This document shows positions 28,109-36,662 of a stretch of 64,000 nucleotides of DNA, one piece after another (position 1 is the stretch's first letter; the number at the start of each line of letters is the position of its first letter). Under the pieces are notes generated by a model. That model was not told the origin of the DNA, made no database searches, and saw only the letters and a program-made list of their open reading frames with translations. Made by a program: the position numbers and the translations under genes. The stretch is from an uncultured Granulosicoccus sp. (GTDB lineage: Bacteria > Pseudomonadota > Gammaproteobacteria > Granulosicoccales > Granulosicoccaceae), in assembly GCA_947492525.1 (NCBI GenBank), contig CANLNQ010000032.1:1-64000 (forward strand), given 5' to 3'.

Positions 28109-28516
28109 TCAAGCGCCTATCCGCACCACCATCTCGATCTCGACCAGCAGTTCCGGTGACGCAAGGGCGGCAACACCCACGCCGGTCAGGCTGGGTTGAA
28201 CGCCTCCGAGGAAGGTGGCTATCATCGTCATGGCAACATCCACAGAATCCGGCGTCAGATCGACCATGTAGACACGCATCTGCGCGATATCGCAGGTATC
28301 TGCGCCTATCGCAGCCAAAGCAGACTGCAGGTTGTCGATAACGACCGGCATCTGCCCTGCCAGAGTATCCGGTACGGCACCGCCATCGGCACGCCAGGCA
28401 ACCTGACCTGACACGAATGCCAGACGACTGGCATCAACAACCGAAATCTGTGAATAACCTGCCTTGCCGGCATCTGGCATTGATGCCGGGTTCATGCGAA
28501 CGGGTGTGACTGACAT
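28109..28516 (-). CDS. RidA-family protein
   Basis: 135 aa. Family features include RLAFVSGQVAWRADG, a long helix (VIDNLQSALAAIGADTCDIA), MRVYMVDL and a C-terminal LLVEIEMVVRIGA. RidA proteins hydrolyse reactive enamines/imines, but this one lacks the usual catalytic Arg motif in an obvious form, so it may belong to a divergent subfamily. It is divergent from a LysR gene at 28621 and is likely its target. Confidence 0.85.
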   Translation of the reverse strand: MSVTPVRMNPASMPDAGKAGYSQISVVDASRLAFVSGQVAWRADGGAVPDTLAGQMPVVIDNLQSALAAIGADTCDIAQMRVYMVDLTPDSVDVAMTMIATFLGGVQPSLTGVGVAALASPELLVEIEMVVRIGA

Positions 28517-28525
28517 ACTGTATCG

Positions 28526-28545
28526 CTATCATTTTCCAGAGATAG
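28526..28545. promoter_or_regulatory. Inverted repeat CTATC-N10-GATAG between RidA and LysR genes
   Basis: A short dyad in the 104-bp divergent promoter region, with LysR-like spacing. It is a candidate site for the LysR protein at 28621. The match is short, so confidence is low. Confidence 0.3.
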
Positions 28546-28620
28546 TCGTACTATATGCTTCACACTGACGAACAGAATTCGCCTCAGTATCGACACTGAG
28601 TCTACAAAAGGGATGACTGT

Positions 28621-29538
28621 ATGGCCGGCTCGAAAGTGAACGACATTCTGGTTTTTCTGGCCGTGGTCGAGGCCGGAAACTTCGTGGCAGGCGGCAAGGC
28701 ATTCGGTCTGTCGCGCTCGACTGCGGGAAAATCCATTACCCGCCTCGAAGACAGCTACGGCGTCCGATTGTTGAATCGAACCACCCGCACGCTCAAGCTC
28801 ACGGAAGAAGGCCGCAAATTGTACGAGCACGGCCTGACCATCCGTTCAGCCATTGAAGCGGCAGACGCCAGCATCAAGGGCGAGCCCGGCGCACCCAGTG
28901 GCATGCTTCGCATCACGGCACCCGACGCCCTGGGACGCAAACTCTTTCTGCCCATCGTGCAGCAGTATCTGACCAATTGGCCTGAAGTGAGAATCGAGAT
29001 GAGTTTCTCCGACCCTGTAAACCGTCTGGTGGAGGATGGTTTCGACCTGGCCATTCGAGTGGGTATGAGTACGCCCGACAACGGTCTGGTCGCGCGCACC
29101 CTGTTCAGTGACGAACCCCTGCTGTGCGCTGCGCCAGCCTATTTCCAGAATCGTGCGCGCCCTGCATCGGTAGAACAACTCGACTCGCACGACCTGATCC
29201 AGTTCGCCAGTTCCGGCGAACGACAAGCCTGGACCCTCACCGACGAAGACGGCAAGCCGCTTAGCGCGCGAGGACGTGTTCGACTGAGAATGGACAGTGC
29301 CGAGGCGCTGCGAGAGGCCGCGCTGTCAGGGTTCGGTATCGTCATGCTGCCCGAGATTCTTGTTGAGGAGGATATCGCCGCAGGACGTCTGGAGCGGGTG
29401 TTACCGCGTATGCGTTGCGAACACATCCCCATCCTGGCGCTCTATCCGCACAAGCGTCTGCTGGAGCCCCGAGTCCGGCATTTCATCGATCTGATGGTCG
29501 AGCAGCTGGGCGGGCGGCGCGGTATGCTCAGTCAGTAG
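28621..29538 (+). CDS. LysR-family transcriptional regulator
   Basis: 305 aa. The HTH reads VNDILVFLAVVEAGNFVAGG, then FGLSRSTAGKSITRLEDSYG and LLNRTTRTLKLTEEG, typical of the CrgA-like subgroup. The effector domain covers about residues 92-300. It is divergent from the RidA-family gene. A 7-bp repeat array follows its stop. Confidence 0.93.
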   Translation: MAGSKVNDILVFLAVVEAGNFVAGGKAFGLSRSTAGKSITRLEDSYGVRLLNRTTRTLKLTEEGRKLYEHGLTIRSAIEAADASIKGEPGAPSGMLRITAPDALGRKLFLPIVQQYLTNWPEVRIEMSFSDPVNRLVEDGFDLAIRVGMSTPDNGLVARTLFSDEPLLCAAPAYFQNRARPASVEQLDSHDLIQFASSGERQAWTLTDEDGKPLSARGRVRLRMDSAEALREAALSGFGIVMLPEILVEEDIAAGRLERVLPRMRCEHIPILALYPHKRLLEPRVRHFIDLMVEQLGGRRGMLSQ

Positions 29539-29553
29539 TCAGTAGCCTTTAAT

Positions 29554-29596
29554 CGAAAGGCGAAAGACGAAAGACGAAAGACGAAAGACGAAAGAC
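29554..29596. repeat. 7-bp tandem repeat (gaaagac)n
   Basis: Six copies of gaaagac, the first diverged (gaaaggc), begin 16 bases after the LysR stop. Non-coding. Confidence 0.9.
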
Positions 29597-29713
29597 AATT
29601 TTGGACTAGCAATCAATGGCCGCAAGCGTTGACAGTGCGGGCGCTTCCCCGACACTGACATCTGTTCGGCTGATTGCGTTACTCTCGCCCACCACAACCA
29701 GAAACAGCAAGCC

Positions 29714-30040
29714 ATGTTCATACGATGTGCATTTTTCAAAGGCAAGGTGAAGGAAGGACGACAGCAAGAGTTCGATGATTACATCGACTCGGTGCTGGTT
29801 TCCAGCTGGGCTGCCTTTCCCGGCGCGCAGGAAGTGCGCGTGCTGCGTGAGGTGGAGAGTGACAACCCGGACATCCCGCTGGAGCTGGTCATTTCCATCC
29901 GCTTCGAATCCCGCGAGGCCATCGAGAAAGCCCTGGCCTCACCGGAGCGTTTCGAAAGTCGGGAGAAGTCCCAGCCGCTGATAGCCATGTTCGACGGCGA
30001 AGTCTTTCACACCGTATTCAAGGCAAATGAGGTGCTGTAG
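29714..30040 (+). CDS. Small dimeric alpha/beta-barrel (Dabb/ABM-like) protein
   Basis: 108 aa. The layout is strand-helix-strand-strand-helix-strand: MFIRCAFFKGKVKEGRQQEF, then LVSSWAAFPGAQEVRVLREV, LELVISIRFESREAIEKAL and MFDGEVFHTVFK. This fits the stress-responsive barrel or antibiotic-biosynthesis-monooxygenase fold. Members are small cytoplasmic enzymes or mutarotase-like proteins. No catalytic residue can be assigned. It ends 22 bases from the convergent cytochrome b561 gene. Confidence 0.6.
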   Translation: MFIRCAFFKGKVKEGRQQEFDDYIDSVLVSSWAAFPGAQEVRVLREVESDNPDIPLELVISIRFESREAIEKALASPERFESREKSQPLIAMFDGEVFHTVFKANEVL

Positions 30041-30062
30041 GTCCAGCGAATCAACAACGGGA

Positions 30063-30800
30063 TCAATCCCGTTTCCCCACCGGGAAGCGGGAGCACTCTG
30101 ACGGTCGCACCACGCCGATACCCTGTTTCGGTCGGGCATTGCCCGGATGCTCGGGGTCCGGGCCCCAGATAGCCTGATAGGTGTCATAGGCGCGTCCCTG
30201 GCGCTGCAAGCGTACGCCGATACCGAGCAGCAACACCTGCCAACCGCCTATCGCCAGCCACATCCAGTTGGGTGCATTGGCAGCCCACAGACCCGTCAGC
30301 AAGGCGAACACGATGAGCCCCAGTGTGGTATAGCCTACCGTCTTGTGCACGAACTCGAACATGAGTCGGCGGCGAGTCATGTCGTAATGGTCACCACGCA
30401 GGCTGCCACCGCACTGCACCTCATCAGGCCCACCCTTGCTGCCACGGAAAATACCTGACACGATCTGCAGCGCACCCAGGCTCATGATCAGATAGCCCAG
30501 TATCGGGTGCCAGCGAGCCTCACCCGGATTCTGCCCCGACACCAGAATCAACAGCATCGCCACACAGGCCGTCAGGAAGGAGGCCGTCTGCCCGATGTAG
30601 TGCGCGTTCCACCACACACGATTATCCAGTTCCTGCGGCCATTTCTGCCGGGGCCGGATCTTGTAGAAACGGGCAATCAGGATCGCGGTGGGCGTCAGGA
30701 CACCCCAGGACAGGACCATCAGGCGCGCATGCCAGGACAAGGCAACACCGATGCCATGCGCGCGTGTTGCATCGATCGGAGACAGCAGCCAGTCCAGCAT
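30063..30800 (-). CDS. Cytochrome b561-domain membrane protein in a sugar-transport operon
   Basis: 245 aa with about five to six hydrophobic helices. Four histidines sit at helix ends in the cytochrome b561 pattern: H24 (SWHARLMVLSWG), H67 (NAHYIGQ), H98 (RWHPILGYLIMSLG) and H152 (FVHKTVGYTTLG). These would hold two b-type hemes on opposite faces. The family moves electrons across membranes. Its ATG overlaps the stop of the permease gene, so it is translationally coupled to the ABC importer, and it is the last gene of that operon. It may accept electrons for, or reduce, a periplasmic sugar-acid enzyme. That is inference. Confidence 0.82.
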   Translation of the reverse strand: MLDWLLSPIDATRAHGIGVALSWHARLMVLSWGVLTPTAILIARFYKIRPRQKWPQELDNRVWWNAHYIGQTASFLTACVAMLLILVSGQNPGEARWHPILGYLIMSLGALQIVSGIFRGSKGGPDEVQCGGSLRGDHYDMTRRRLMFEFVHKTVGYTTLGLIVFALLTGLWAANAPNWMWLAIGGWQVLLLGIGVRLQRQGRAYDTYQAIWGPDPEHPGNARPKQGIGVVRPSECSRFPVGKRD

Positions 30801-31672
30801 CAGCCTTTGACCGCACCTGCCGTCATGCCGGTGATGATCTGCCGAGAAGCCACGAAGGTGAAGATGATGGGCGGTATCGCCAGCAACATGCCGGTCGCCA
30901 TGATGACGCCCCAGTTGATGTCGTACTCGGTAATCGAATTCACGATGGTCACCGGTACCGTACGTGTATTGCGATCCAGCAGTGCATTGCCCAGCAGAAA
31001 CTCGTTCCAGGCAATGCGAAAGGTGAAGATGGCCGCCGCGGCCAGCCCGGGCTTGATGATGGGAAGCACCACCAGCAGAAAGATCTGTATCGGATTGGCC
31101 CCGTCCATGCGCGCCGCCTCCTCCAGCTGAATGGGCACCTGCACGATGAAGGATTGCAGTATCCAGATGACAAACGGCAGATTCATCGCGGTATACACCA
31201 GAATGATGCCGGTGAACGTGCCGTCCAGCCGATACTGAAATGTCCAGATGCCGAACACCGGCACCAGCAATACCGCCGGCGGCACCATGCGCATCAGCAA
31301 GGTGGTCATCGATACCGTGTCGCGCCCCATGAAGCGGAAGCGCACCAGCGCATAGGCGGCCATGCACCCCATGAACAGCGTAAGTACGGTAGAGACCAGT
31401 GCCACGAAGATCGAATTGCCCAGGGAACGACCGAAGGTGGGATCGCAGTAGTCGACGTGTGTGGGCTCGTACCACAGCACATTGCACAGCACGGTTTCGT
31501 AGTTGGCCAGCGTGGGCGTGAAGAAGAAGGATGAGACCGTGCTGTCATACACATCGACATTGGTCTTGAACGAGGTCGCCAGCATCAACACGATGGGCCC
31601 GAGGGACATCACCACCAGCACTACCATCAACATGTAGAAGGCCGGATTCTGCGTTTCCTTTTGCACGGACAT
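30800..31672 (-). CDS. Sugar ABC transporter permease, MalG type (CUT1)
   Basis: 290 aa from ATG 31672, which overlaps the preceding permease stop. It has six hydrophobic helices and the EAA loop EEAARMDGANPIQIFLLVVL, which docks on the ATPase, then ends in the family-typical GMTAGAVKG. A periplasmic loop after helix 1 contains several Cys (VLCNVLWYEPTHVDYCDPTF), which is unusual. It partners the MalF-type permease to import a carbohydrate. Confidence 0.92.
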   Translation of the reverse strand: MSVQKETQNPAFYMLMVVLVVMSLGPIVLMLATSFKTNVDVYDSTVSSFFFTPTLANYETVLCNVLWYEPTHVDYCDPTFGRSLGNSIFVALVSTVLTLFMGCMAAYALVRFRFMGRDTVSMTTLLMRMVPPAVLLVPVFGIWTFQYRLDGTFTGIILVYTAMNLPFVIWILQSFIVQVPIQLEEAARMDGANPIQIFLLVVLPIIKPGLAAAAIFTFRIAWNEFLLGNALLDRNTRTVPVTIVNSITEYDINWGVIMATGMLLAIPPIIFTFVASRQIITGMTAGAVKG

Positions 31673-32598
31673 CAGTGAGCCTCCTGGTTGGCCGCCAGGC
31701 GCATGCGCTCGGCGCGGCCCTCCTGAATCTTGTTGAAGACAAACATGCCGATGGTCAGGGCCATCAGCAGCATCAGCAGGGAATTGGACATGGCCGCAGC
31801 CTCTCCCAGTTCCTGAAACTCCTGAGCAGTACGGAAGATGCGCAAGGCCACGATTTCCGTGGACAGGCCCGGACCACCGTTGGTCAACACGAGTATGACT
31901 TCCAGCACCTTGAAGGCATCGATCAGACGCAGCAGCAGTGTGACGATCAGCACCGGCATCATCAGCGGTAACTTGATCATCCAGATCTTCTGCCAGCCGG
32001 TGGCACCATCGATCTCGGCCGCTTCCAGCGCAGAACGGGGTAATGATTGCATCGCAGCCAGAGACAGAATGAAGATGAATGGCGTCCATTGCCACACATC
32101 GGCAATAACCACCGCCACAAAGGACCAGGTACTGTCCGACAACCAGGGAATGCCCTCTTCGAAGCCCAGGCTTTTCAGGGTTCGGTTGAATATGCCAACC
32201 GTGGGGTGATACATATAGCGCCACATCAGACCCACCACGATCGGTGCAATCATCATCGGCAGAATGAAGATGGTACGCAGCATGGACATGCCGCGAATAT
32301 TGCGATCCAGCAGCAGGGCCAGCCCCACACCGATGATCATCTCCAGCGTGACCACCACGCTGGCAAACTTGATCGTGACCCAGAAGCTTTCGCGAAAGGC
32401 TTCATCGGTCAGCAGATTGGCGTAGTTGCGCAGCCCCACGAAGTCGGCCTCGCCAATGCGCTGGCTCGGACTCCAGTCGAGAAAACTGGCGTACACCATA
32501 TAACCGATGGGGTACAACAAGGCCACCACCAGAATGAGCACGGCCGGGGCCATGAACATATAGGGCGTGAGCCGGTTCGCTCTGATTGCGATACTCAT
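31672..32598 (-). CDS. Sugar ABC transporter permease, MalF type (CUT1)
   Basis: 308 aa with six hydrophobic helices. The EAA loop reads LEAAEIDGATGWQKIWMIKL. The N-terminus (YMFMAPAVLILVVALLYPIG) is the usual first helix of CUT1 permeases. It starts 75 bases after the binding-protein gene, past a strong hairpin, and overlaps the MalG-type gene at its end. Confidence 0.92.
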   Translation of the reverse strand: MSIAIRANRLTPYMFMAPAVLILVVALLYPIGYMVYASFLDWSPSQRIGEADFVGLRNYANLLTDEAFRESFWVTIKFASVVVTLEMIIGVGLALLLDRNIRGMSMLRTIFILPMMIAPIVVGLMWRYMYHPTVGIFNRTLKSLGFEEGIPWLSDSTWSFVAVVIADVWQWTPFIFILSLAAMQSLPRSALEAAEIDGATGWQKIWMIKLPLMMPVLIVTLLLRLIDAFKVLEVILVLTNGGPGLSTEIVALRIFRTAQEFQELGEAAAMSNSLLMLLMALTIGMFVFNKIQEGRAERMRLAANQEAH

Positions 32599-32634
32599 CA
32601 GGACAGGCCTATGTTCCGGAAGAATTGACAGATG

Positions 32635-32662
32635 CGGTGCTCCGCCGTGAAGCGGAGCACCG
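32635..32662 (-). promoter_or_regulatory. Strong hairpin between binding-protein and permease genes
   Basis: CGGTGCTCCGC, loop CGTGAA, GCGGAGCACCG: eleven perfect, GC-rich pairs, 11 bases after the binding-protein stop. There is no T-tract, so transcription can continue. It probably stabilises the upstream message. Confidence 0.75.
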
Positions 32663-32673
32663 GGTGGCTCAGA

Positions 32674-34002
32674 TTACTGCCACGTGTAATAGCCAGCCTC
32701 TTCCATGATGGCTCTGGCGCGCTCCGCCACACCATCCAGAGAGCTCTGCACATCGGCGTCTTCTGTCAGCACCTTGGACAGGGTGGTGCCCAGGTCTGCA
32801 TTGATCTTGCCCCACACGGGGATGATCGGACGCCAATCCGGGTCGGCGTTCTTCAGTGCTTCCCCGAAGGTGGCCATATGAGGGAACTTTGCGTTCACTT
32901 CTTCGTCCGCATGGGTGGAATAGCGCGATGGATTGCCGCCGGCCAGCGCAATCATCTTGTCGGCCTTCTTCGAGGTGAGCCACTGCATCAGCAGAAACGC
33001 TGCTTCCTTGTTCTGCGCATTCCTTGGAATACCGATACCGAACCCACCGGTTTGCGAACCGGCGCGAACTCCCACGGGATGCGGTGCCCATGCGACCTTG
33101 CCCACCACCTTGGACTTGTTCGGATCATTCACTTGTCCGGCAAAGACGGTGGAGTCGAGAAACATGGCAGAATTGCCTTGCAGGAACGAGGCTCCCGCCT
33201 CGGCAAAGCCGAATGTGGCGGCGCCCTCTGCCCCACAGCCCACGATGGTCTTCAGAGCGTTGGCCGCAGCCACACCCTCTGCGTTGTTGACGATCGGGTT
33301 CCACTCGTCATCGAAGATTCGTCCACCCAGCGGCGCCAAGTGCAACAGGAAGGCGTGGCTGGCATGATGACCTGATGCTGCGCGTGACGCCAGGCCCCCC
33401 ATGCCCGGCTCCAGCTCGGGTATCTTGCACGCCAGTTCCAGCAGTTCATCATAGTTGGTGGGAACCGACAGGCCGTGCTTTTCGAAGATGTCGGTACGGT
33501 AGCCGAGTATCGATGTTTCCGAGCCGAACGGCAGGCCGAACAGCGAACCGGTTGGCCCCGGCAGATAGCCCTTCTCACCGCCAGCCACACCGATGTTGCT
33601 GACATAGCCATCGACCAGATCCGCTGCGTCGTAGTTGGGATCAGCCAGCTTGGGGTTCATGAAATAGCGAGCCAGGTTCTCCAGTTGATCGGCGTAGACA
33701 TAATCAGCCTTGGAGAACACCACATAGGCCATCAGGTCGTAGTCACCCTTGTTCTTGGTCAGCTCCAGGGTCTGCTTTTCACGCATCTTCAGGTATTGCA
33801 GCTGATCCACTTCAACGCGAATGCCGGTCTCCTTGGTGAACTCGGGCAGGACACCGCGCACGGCATCGTAGTGTGGATGAGCCGGGAAGTTCACGACCAG
33901 GGTTGTGCCTTCATAGGCGTCATAGGGTCCGGCAAGAGCAGCGGTTGCGCTCAATGCAAGGGCGGCAACCGAGGTTGCCAGTGGTTTGATGATATTCCGC
34001 AT
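32674..34002 (-). CDS. Sugar ABC transporter, periplasmic binding protein (family 1)
   Basis: About 442 aa from ATG 34002. The signal peptide is MRNIIKPLATSVAALALSAT with AALA before the cleavage site. The mature protein has the family 1 extracellular binding-protein pattern (VVNFPAHPHYDAVRGVLPEF, then GSETSILGYRTDIFEKHGL and FLQGNSAMFLDSTVFAG). Upstream in-frame codons to 34173 lie in the ATPase gene and are not used. It should bind an oligosaccharide, polyol or sugar acid. Confidence 0.92.
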   Translation of the reverse strand: MRNIIKPLATSVAALALSATAALAGPYDAYEGTTLVVNFPAHPHYDAVRGVLPEFTKETGIRVEVDQLQYLKMREKQTLELTKNKGDYDLMAYVVFSKADYVYADQLENLARYFMNPKLADPNYDAADLVDGYVSNIGVAGGEKGYLPGPTGSLFGLPFGSETSILGYRTDIFEKHGLSVPTNYDELLELACKIPELEPGMGGLASRAASGHHASHAFLLHLAPLGGRIFDDEWNPIVNNAEGVAAANALKTIVGCGAEGAATFGFAEAGASFLQGNSAMFLDSTVFAGQVNDPNKSKVVGKVAWAPHPVGVRAGSQTGGFGIGIPRNAQNKEAAFLLMQWLTSKKADKMIALAGGNPSRYSTHADEEVNAKFPHMATFGEALKNADPDWRPIIPVWGKINADLGTTLSKVLTEDADVQSSLDGVAERARAIMEEAGYYTWQ

Positions 34003-34043
34003 GTACACGTCTCCAGATGTATTGACAAAGTGGTGGGATGAAA

Positions 34044-35132
34044 TCAAAGGGCATTCTCTGTTTTCTGATCGAACAGATGGATTCCTTCGGGATTGATGGC
34101 AAAACGCAATTGACCGCTCTTGTCGATCGGGATGGTCGATTTCAGCTCGACCTCCACTTTCTGGCCTCCGCAATCACACAGCAGCACGGTCTGTGCACCG
34201 ATGTACTCGGATACGACGATACTCAGTGACAAGGCGTGCTCATCCCTGGCAGCCGGGTCGTAGACCAGATCGGAGGGCCGAATACCCAGCGTCACATCCT
34301 TTGCCGGATGGCTCAATGCAACAGCGGTCTTCTCCGGAGGAAGCGCGATGCTGAACCCTGCACCTTCCACAAAAGCCTTGCCGTCCCTGTTGCTGATGAC
34401 ACCGTCGAGAAAATTCATGGGCGGCATGCCGAGAAAGCCTGCCACGAACTTGTTCACCGGGTGCTTGAAAAGCTCCTCGGGACTACCCTGCTGCTGGATA
34501 TAGCCACCATTCATCACCACGATACGATCGGCCAGCGTCATGGCCTCGATCTGATCATGGGTGACGTAGATCATGTTCTTCTGCACCCGCTCGCTCATCA
34601 ATGCCAGCTCGGCGCGCATCTCCCCCCGCAGCTTGGCATCCAGATTCGACAAGGGCTCGTCAAACAGGAAGGTGGCTGAATCTCGTGTCAGCGCTCGCCC
34701 CATGGCAACGCGCTGACGCTGCCCACCCGAGAGAGCGCCGGGCTTGCGGTTCAGATACGGGGTCAGTCCCAGGGTGGCTGCAACGGCTGATACCTTTTCA
34801 TCGATCTCGGCCTTCGGACGCCTTTGCAGACGCAGCGCAAAGGACATGTTCTTTGCCACGTTCATGTGCGGATACAGTGCGTAGTCCTGGAAGACCATGG
34901 CCAGATCTCGCGCCTTGGGTTCCAGATGGCTGACCGGCTTGCCGTCGACGTAGATCTCGCCCTCGGTGACGCTCTCAAGGCCTGCAATCATCCGCAGCGT
35001 GGTGGACTTGCCACAGCCGGAGGGGCCGACAAACACGGTGAACTCGTTCTCCTGCATTTCGAGATCGATGCCGTGCAATACCTCGATGCTGCCGTACCGC
35101 TTCACCAGGCCTTCAAGGACAATCTTCGGCAT
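34044..35132 (-). CDS. Sugar ABC transporter ATP-binding protein (MalK/UgpC type)
   Basis: About 362 aa from ATG 35132, with AGGAG immediately upstream. Walker A GPSGCGKST (about residues 37-45), signature LSGGQRQRVAMGRAL and Walker B FLFDEPLSNLDAKLR are intact, with an OB-fold TOBE tail (about 240-360). It is the first gene of the operon, which is a less common order. Two LacI-type palindromes lie within 75 bases upstream. Confidence 0.93.
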   Translation of the reverse strand: MPKIVLEGLVKRYGSIEVLHGIDLEMQENEFTVFVGPSGCGKSTTLRMIAGLESVTEGEIYVDGKPVSHLEPKARDLAMVFQDYALYPHMNVAKNMSFALRLQRRPKAEIDEKVSAVAATLGLTPYLNRKPGALSGGQRQRVAMGRALTRDSATFLFDEPLSNLDAKLRGEMRAELALMSERVQKNMIYVTHDQIEAMTLADRIVVMNGGYIQQQGSPEELFKHPVNKFVAGFLGMPPMNFLDGVISNRDGKAFVEGAGFSIALPPEKTAVALSHPAKDVTLGIRPSDLVYDPAARDEHALSLSIVVSEYIGAQTVLLCDCGGQKVEVELKSTIPIDKSGQLRFAINPEGIHLFDQKTENAL

Positions 35133-35160
35133 AAGCTCCTCGTTCACTACTGTCAGCACG

Positions 35161-35178
35161 ATTGTTACCGGTCACATT
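35161..35178. promoter_or_regulatory. LacI/GntR-type operator candidate 1
   Basis: ATTGTTACCGGTCACATT, a near-palindrome with central CCGG. It matches the gluconate-repressor-like pattern TGTTACCGGTAACA apart from a base or two. It lies 29 bases upstream of the ATPase start. Confidence 0.65.
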
Positions 35179-35185
35179 ACTACAC

Positions 35186-35203
35186 AATGTTACCGATAAC
35201 AAA
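35186..35203. promoter_or_regulatory. LacI/GntR-type operator candidate 2
   Basis: AATGTTACCGATAACAAA, a second near-palindrome with the same TGTTA..TAACA halves. Its centre is 25 bases from that of operator 1, so two repressor dimers could bind side by side. Confidence 0.65.
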
Positions 35204-35241
35204 TGTTTTCTGGAAAGCCTGCGGCGGTGCTGTCTGTGCCT

Positions 35242-35460
35242 ATTTGAAGGCCGCTTGAAGGCTGCTCGAAGACTGCTCGAAGACTGCTTCAGTGTTGCGT
35301 GAGTGCTACTTGAGTGCTGCGTCAGGGTTGCTTTAGGACTGCTCGGCTGCCGCCCGAGGACTGCTTCAGAGCTTCTTAGCGCTGTGCTCGCTACTTCGGG
35401 TGCCGCTCGAGGACTGCTTCAGAGCTCCCTAGCGCTGTGCTCGCTACTCAAGTGCTGCCA
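35242..35460. repeat. Degenerate repeats, including a 53-bp period direct repeat
   Basis: The 320 bases between the operators and the LacI stop hold decayed short repeats (gctgctcgaagact-like, about 11 bp). They also hold a clear pair of about 48-bp copies, 35348-35395 and 35401-35448, each running from TGCCGC..CGAGGACTGCTTC to GCTGTGCTCGCTACT. No gene is seen. Confidence 0.8.
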
Positions 35461-35522
35461 AGGCGCGGTTCAGGCGCGGCTCGACAACACCTAAGAGCTC
35501 CGCAACTTCCCCCCCCCATCCC

Positions 35523-36566
35523 TCAGCAGCTGGCGCGGAAGACAGGCTCTGCGGGCACCTCGATATGGGTCGGACTCTCATCCGTCGCACCCCCATGCGT
35601 CGCGCTCTCGCCCAGCAGCCGCACTATCAGACGTCCGGTCTCCCGCCCGATCTTGAGCGGATCCACCACCACCGTGGAAATGGCAGGTGATGCGAAACGG
35701 GACACTTCGAAATTGCCGAAGCCGGCAATGGCGATCTGTTCGGGCACGCTGATGCCCCTGCCCAGCAGGTAGCTCTGCACGCCAAAGGCGGCGACATCGG
35801 AGACGCAGAAGATGCAGTCCGTATCCGGCCAGGCCTCGAGCACCAGCGCGGCGGCCTCGGCTCCCAGCTCGCTGGACAGCGGTGGCGCGCCATGGCGCAC
35901 GATGCGCTGCTCATCCAGACCCGACGCCTTCATGGCCTTGACGAATCCTTCGCGGCGAGCAGCGCCACGAGTCCAGCCATCATCGCGTTCACCAAGAAAG
36001 GTGATATTGCGATAGCCCTTGTCAATCAAGCCCTGAGTCATTCGGAACGCGGCGTCAGCGTTGGAAAACCCCACCGTGTGGTCAATCGCGCGCACGGGGC
36101 GCTCCCAGATTTCGATGATGGGAATGTCGACGCTGGAGAGCAACTCGAAGGTGCGCTCGGTGTGGCCATCGTAGGACAACACCAGCGCTTCGGGTCGTCG
36201 ACGCAGCAAGGTCTCGATCATGACCTCTTCCCGCTCGGCCGAATAGCCGGTATGCCCCAGAAGAATCTGCAAGCCCACTTTTTCCAGCTCTTCGGTGAGC
36301 CCCTGCACCGTCAACGCGAAGTGCAGATTGTTCACCGAGGGCAGGAGCGTTGCCACAAATCCCGAGCGTTTGGTGGACAGGCTGCCGGCCATCTGGTCCG
36401 GCACATAGTTCATCTCCTTGACGATCTTCAGGACATGTTCACGCGTCTTTCGGGAAATGGAACTGTCGGTTCGCAGCGCCCGGGACACCGTCATGCGCGA
36501 CACGCCTGCTGCCTTGGCAACGTCGCGCATCGTGACTGGTGACTTCGGTTTTCCGCCTGCTCGCAT
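35523..36566 (-). CDS. LacI-family transcriptional repressor
   Basis: 347 aa. The N-terminal HTH reads VTMRDVAKAAGVSRMTVSRA, then the hinge helix MNYVPDQMAGSLS, and the periplasmic-binding-like effector domain follows (about residues 68-340). It lies downstream of, and codirectional with, the idonate-type dehydrogenase. Three GntR/LacI-like palindromes (35161, 35186 and 37731) flank the cluster, so it probably controls both the importer and the dehydrogenases. The inducer is probably a gluconate-like acid. Confidence 0.93.
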   Translation of the reverse strand: MRAGGKPKSPVTMRDVAKAAGVSRMTVSRALRTDSSISRKTREHVLKIVKEMNYVPDQMAGSLSTKRSGFVATLLPSVNNLHFALTVQGLTEELEKVGLQILLGHTGYSAEREEVMIETLLRRRPEALVLSYDGHTERTFELLSSVDIPIIEIWERPVRAIDHTVGFSNADAAFRMTQGLIDKGYRNITFLGERDDGWTRGAARREGFVKAMKASGLDEQRIVRHGAPPLSSELGAEAAALVLEAWPDTDCIFCVSDVAAFGVQSYLLGRGISVPEQIAIAGFGNFEVSRFASPAISTVVVDPLKIGRETGRLIVRLLGESATHGGATDESPTHIEVPAEPVFRASC

Positions 36567-36662
36567 GGCTCTGTGCTGATTCGTGAGGATGAAGAAACAA
36601 CAGACAGATTACGCGAGAATGCAGCTCGATAGCGGCTCGATCAGGTGTCGGGTCAACCCTGC

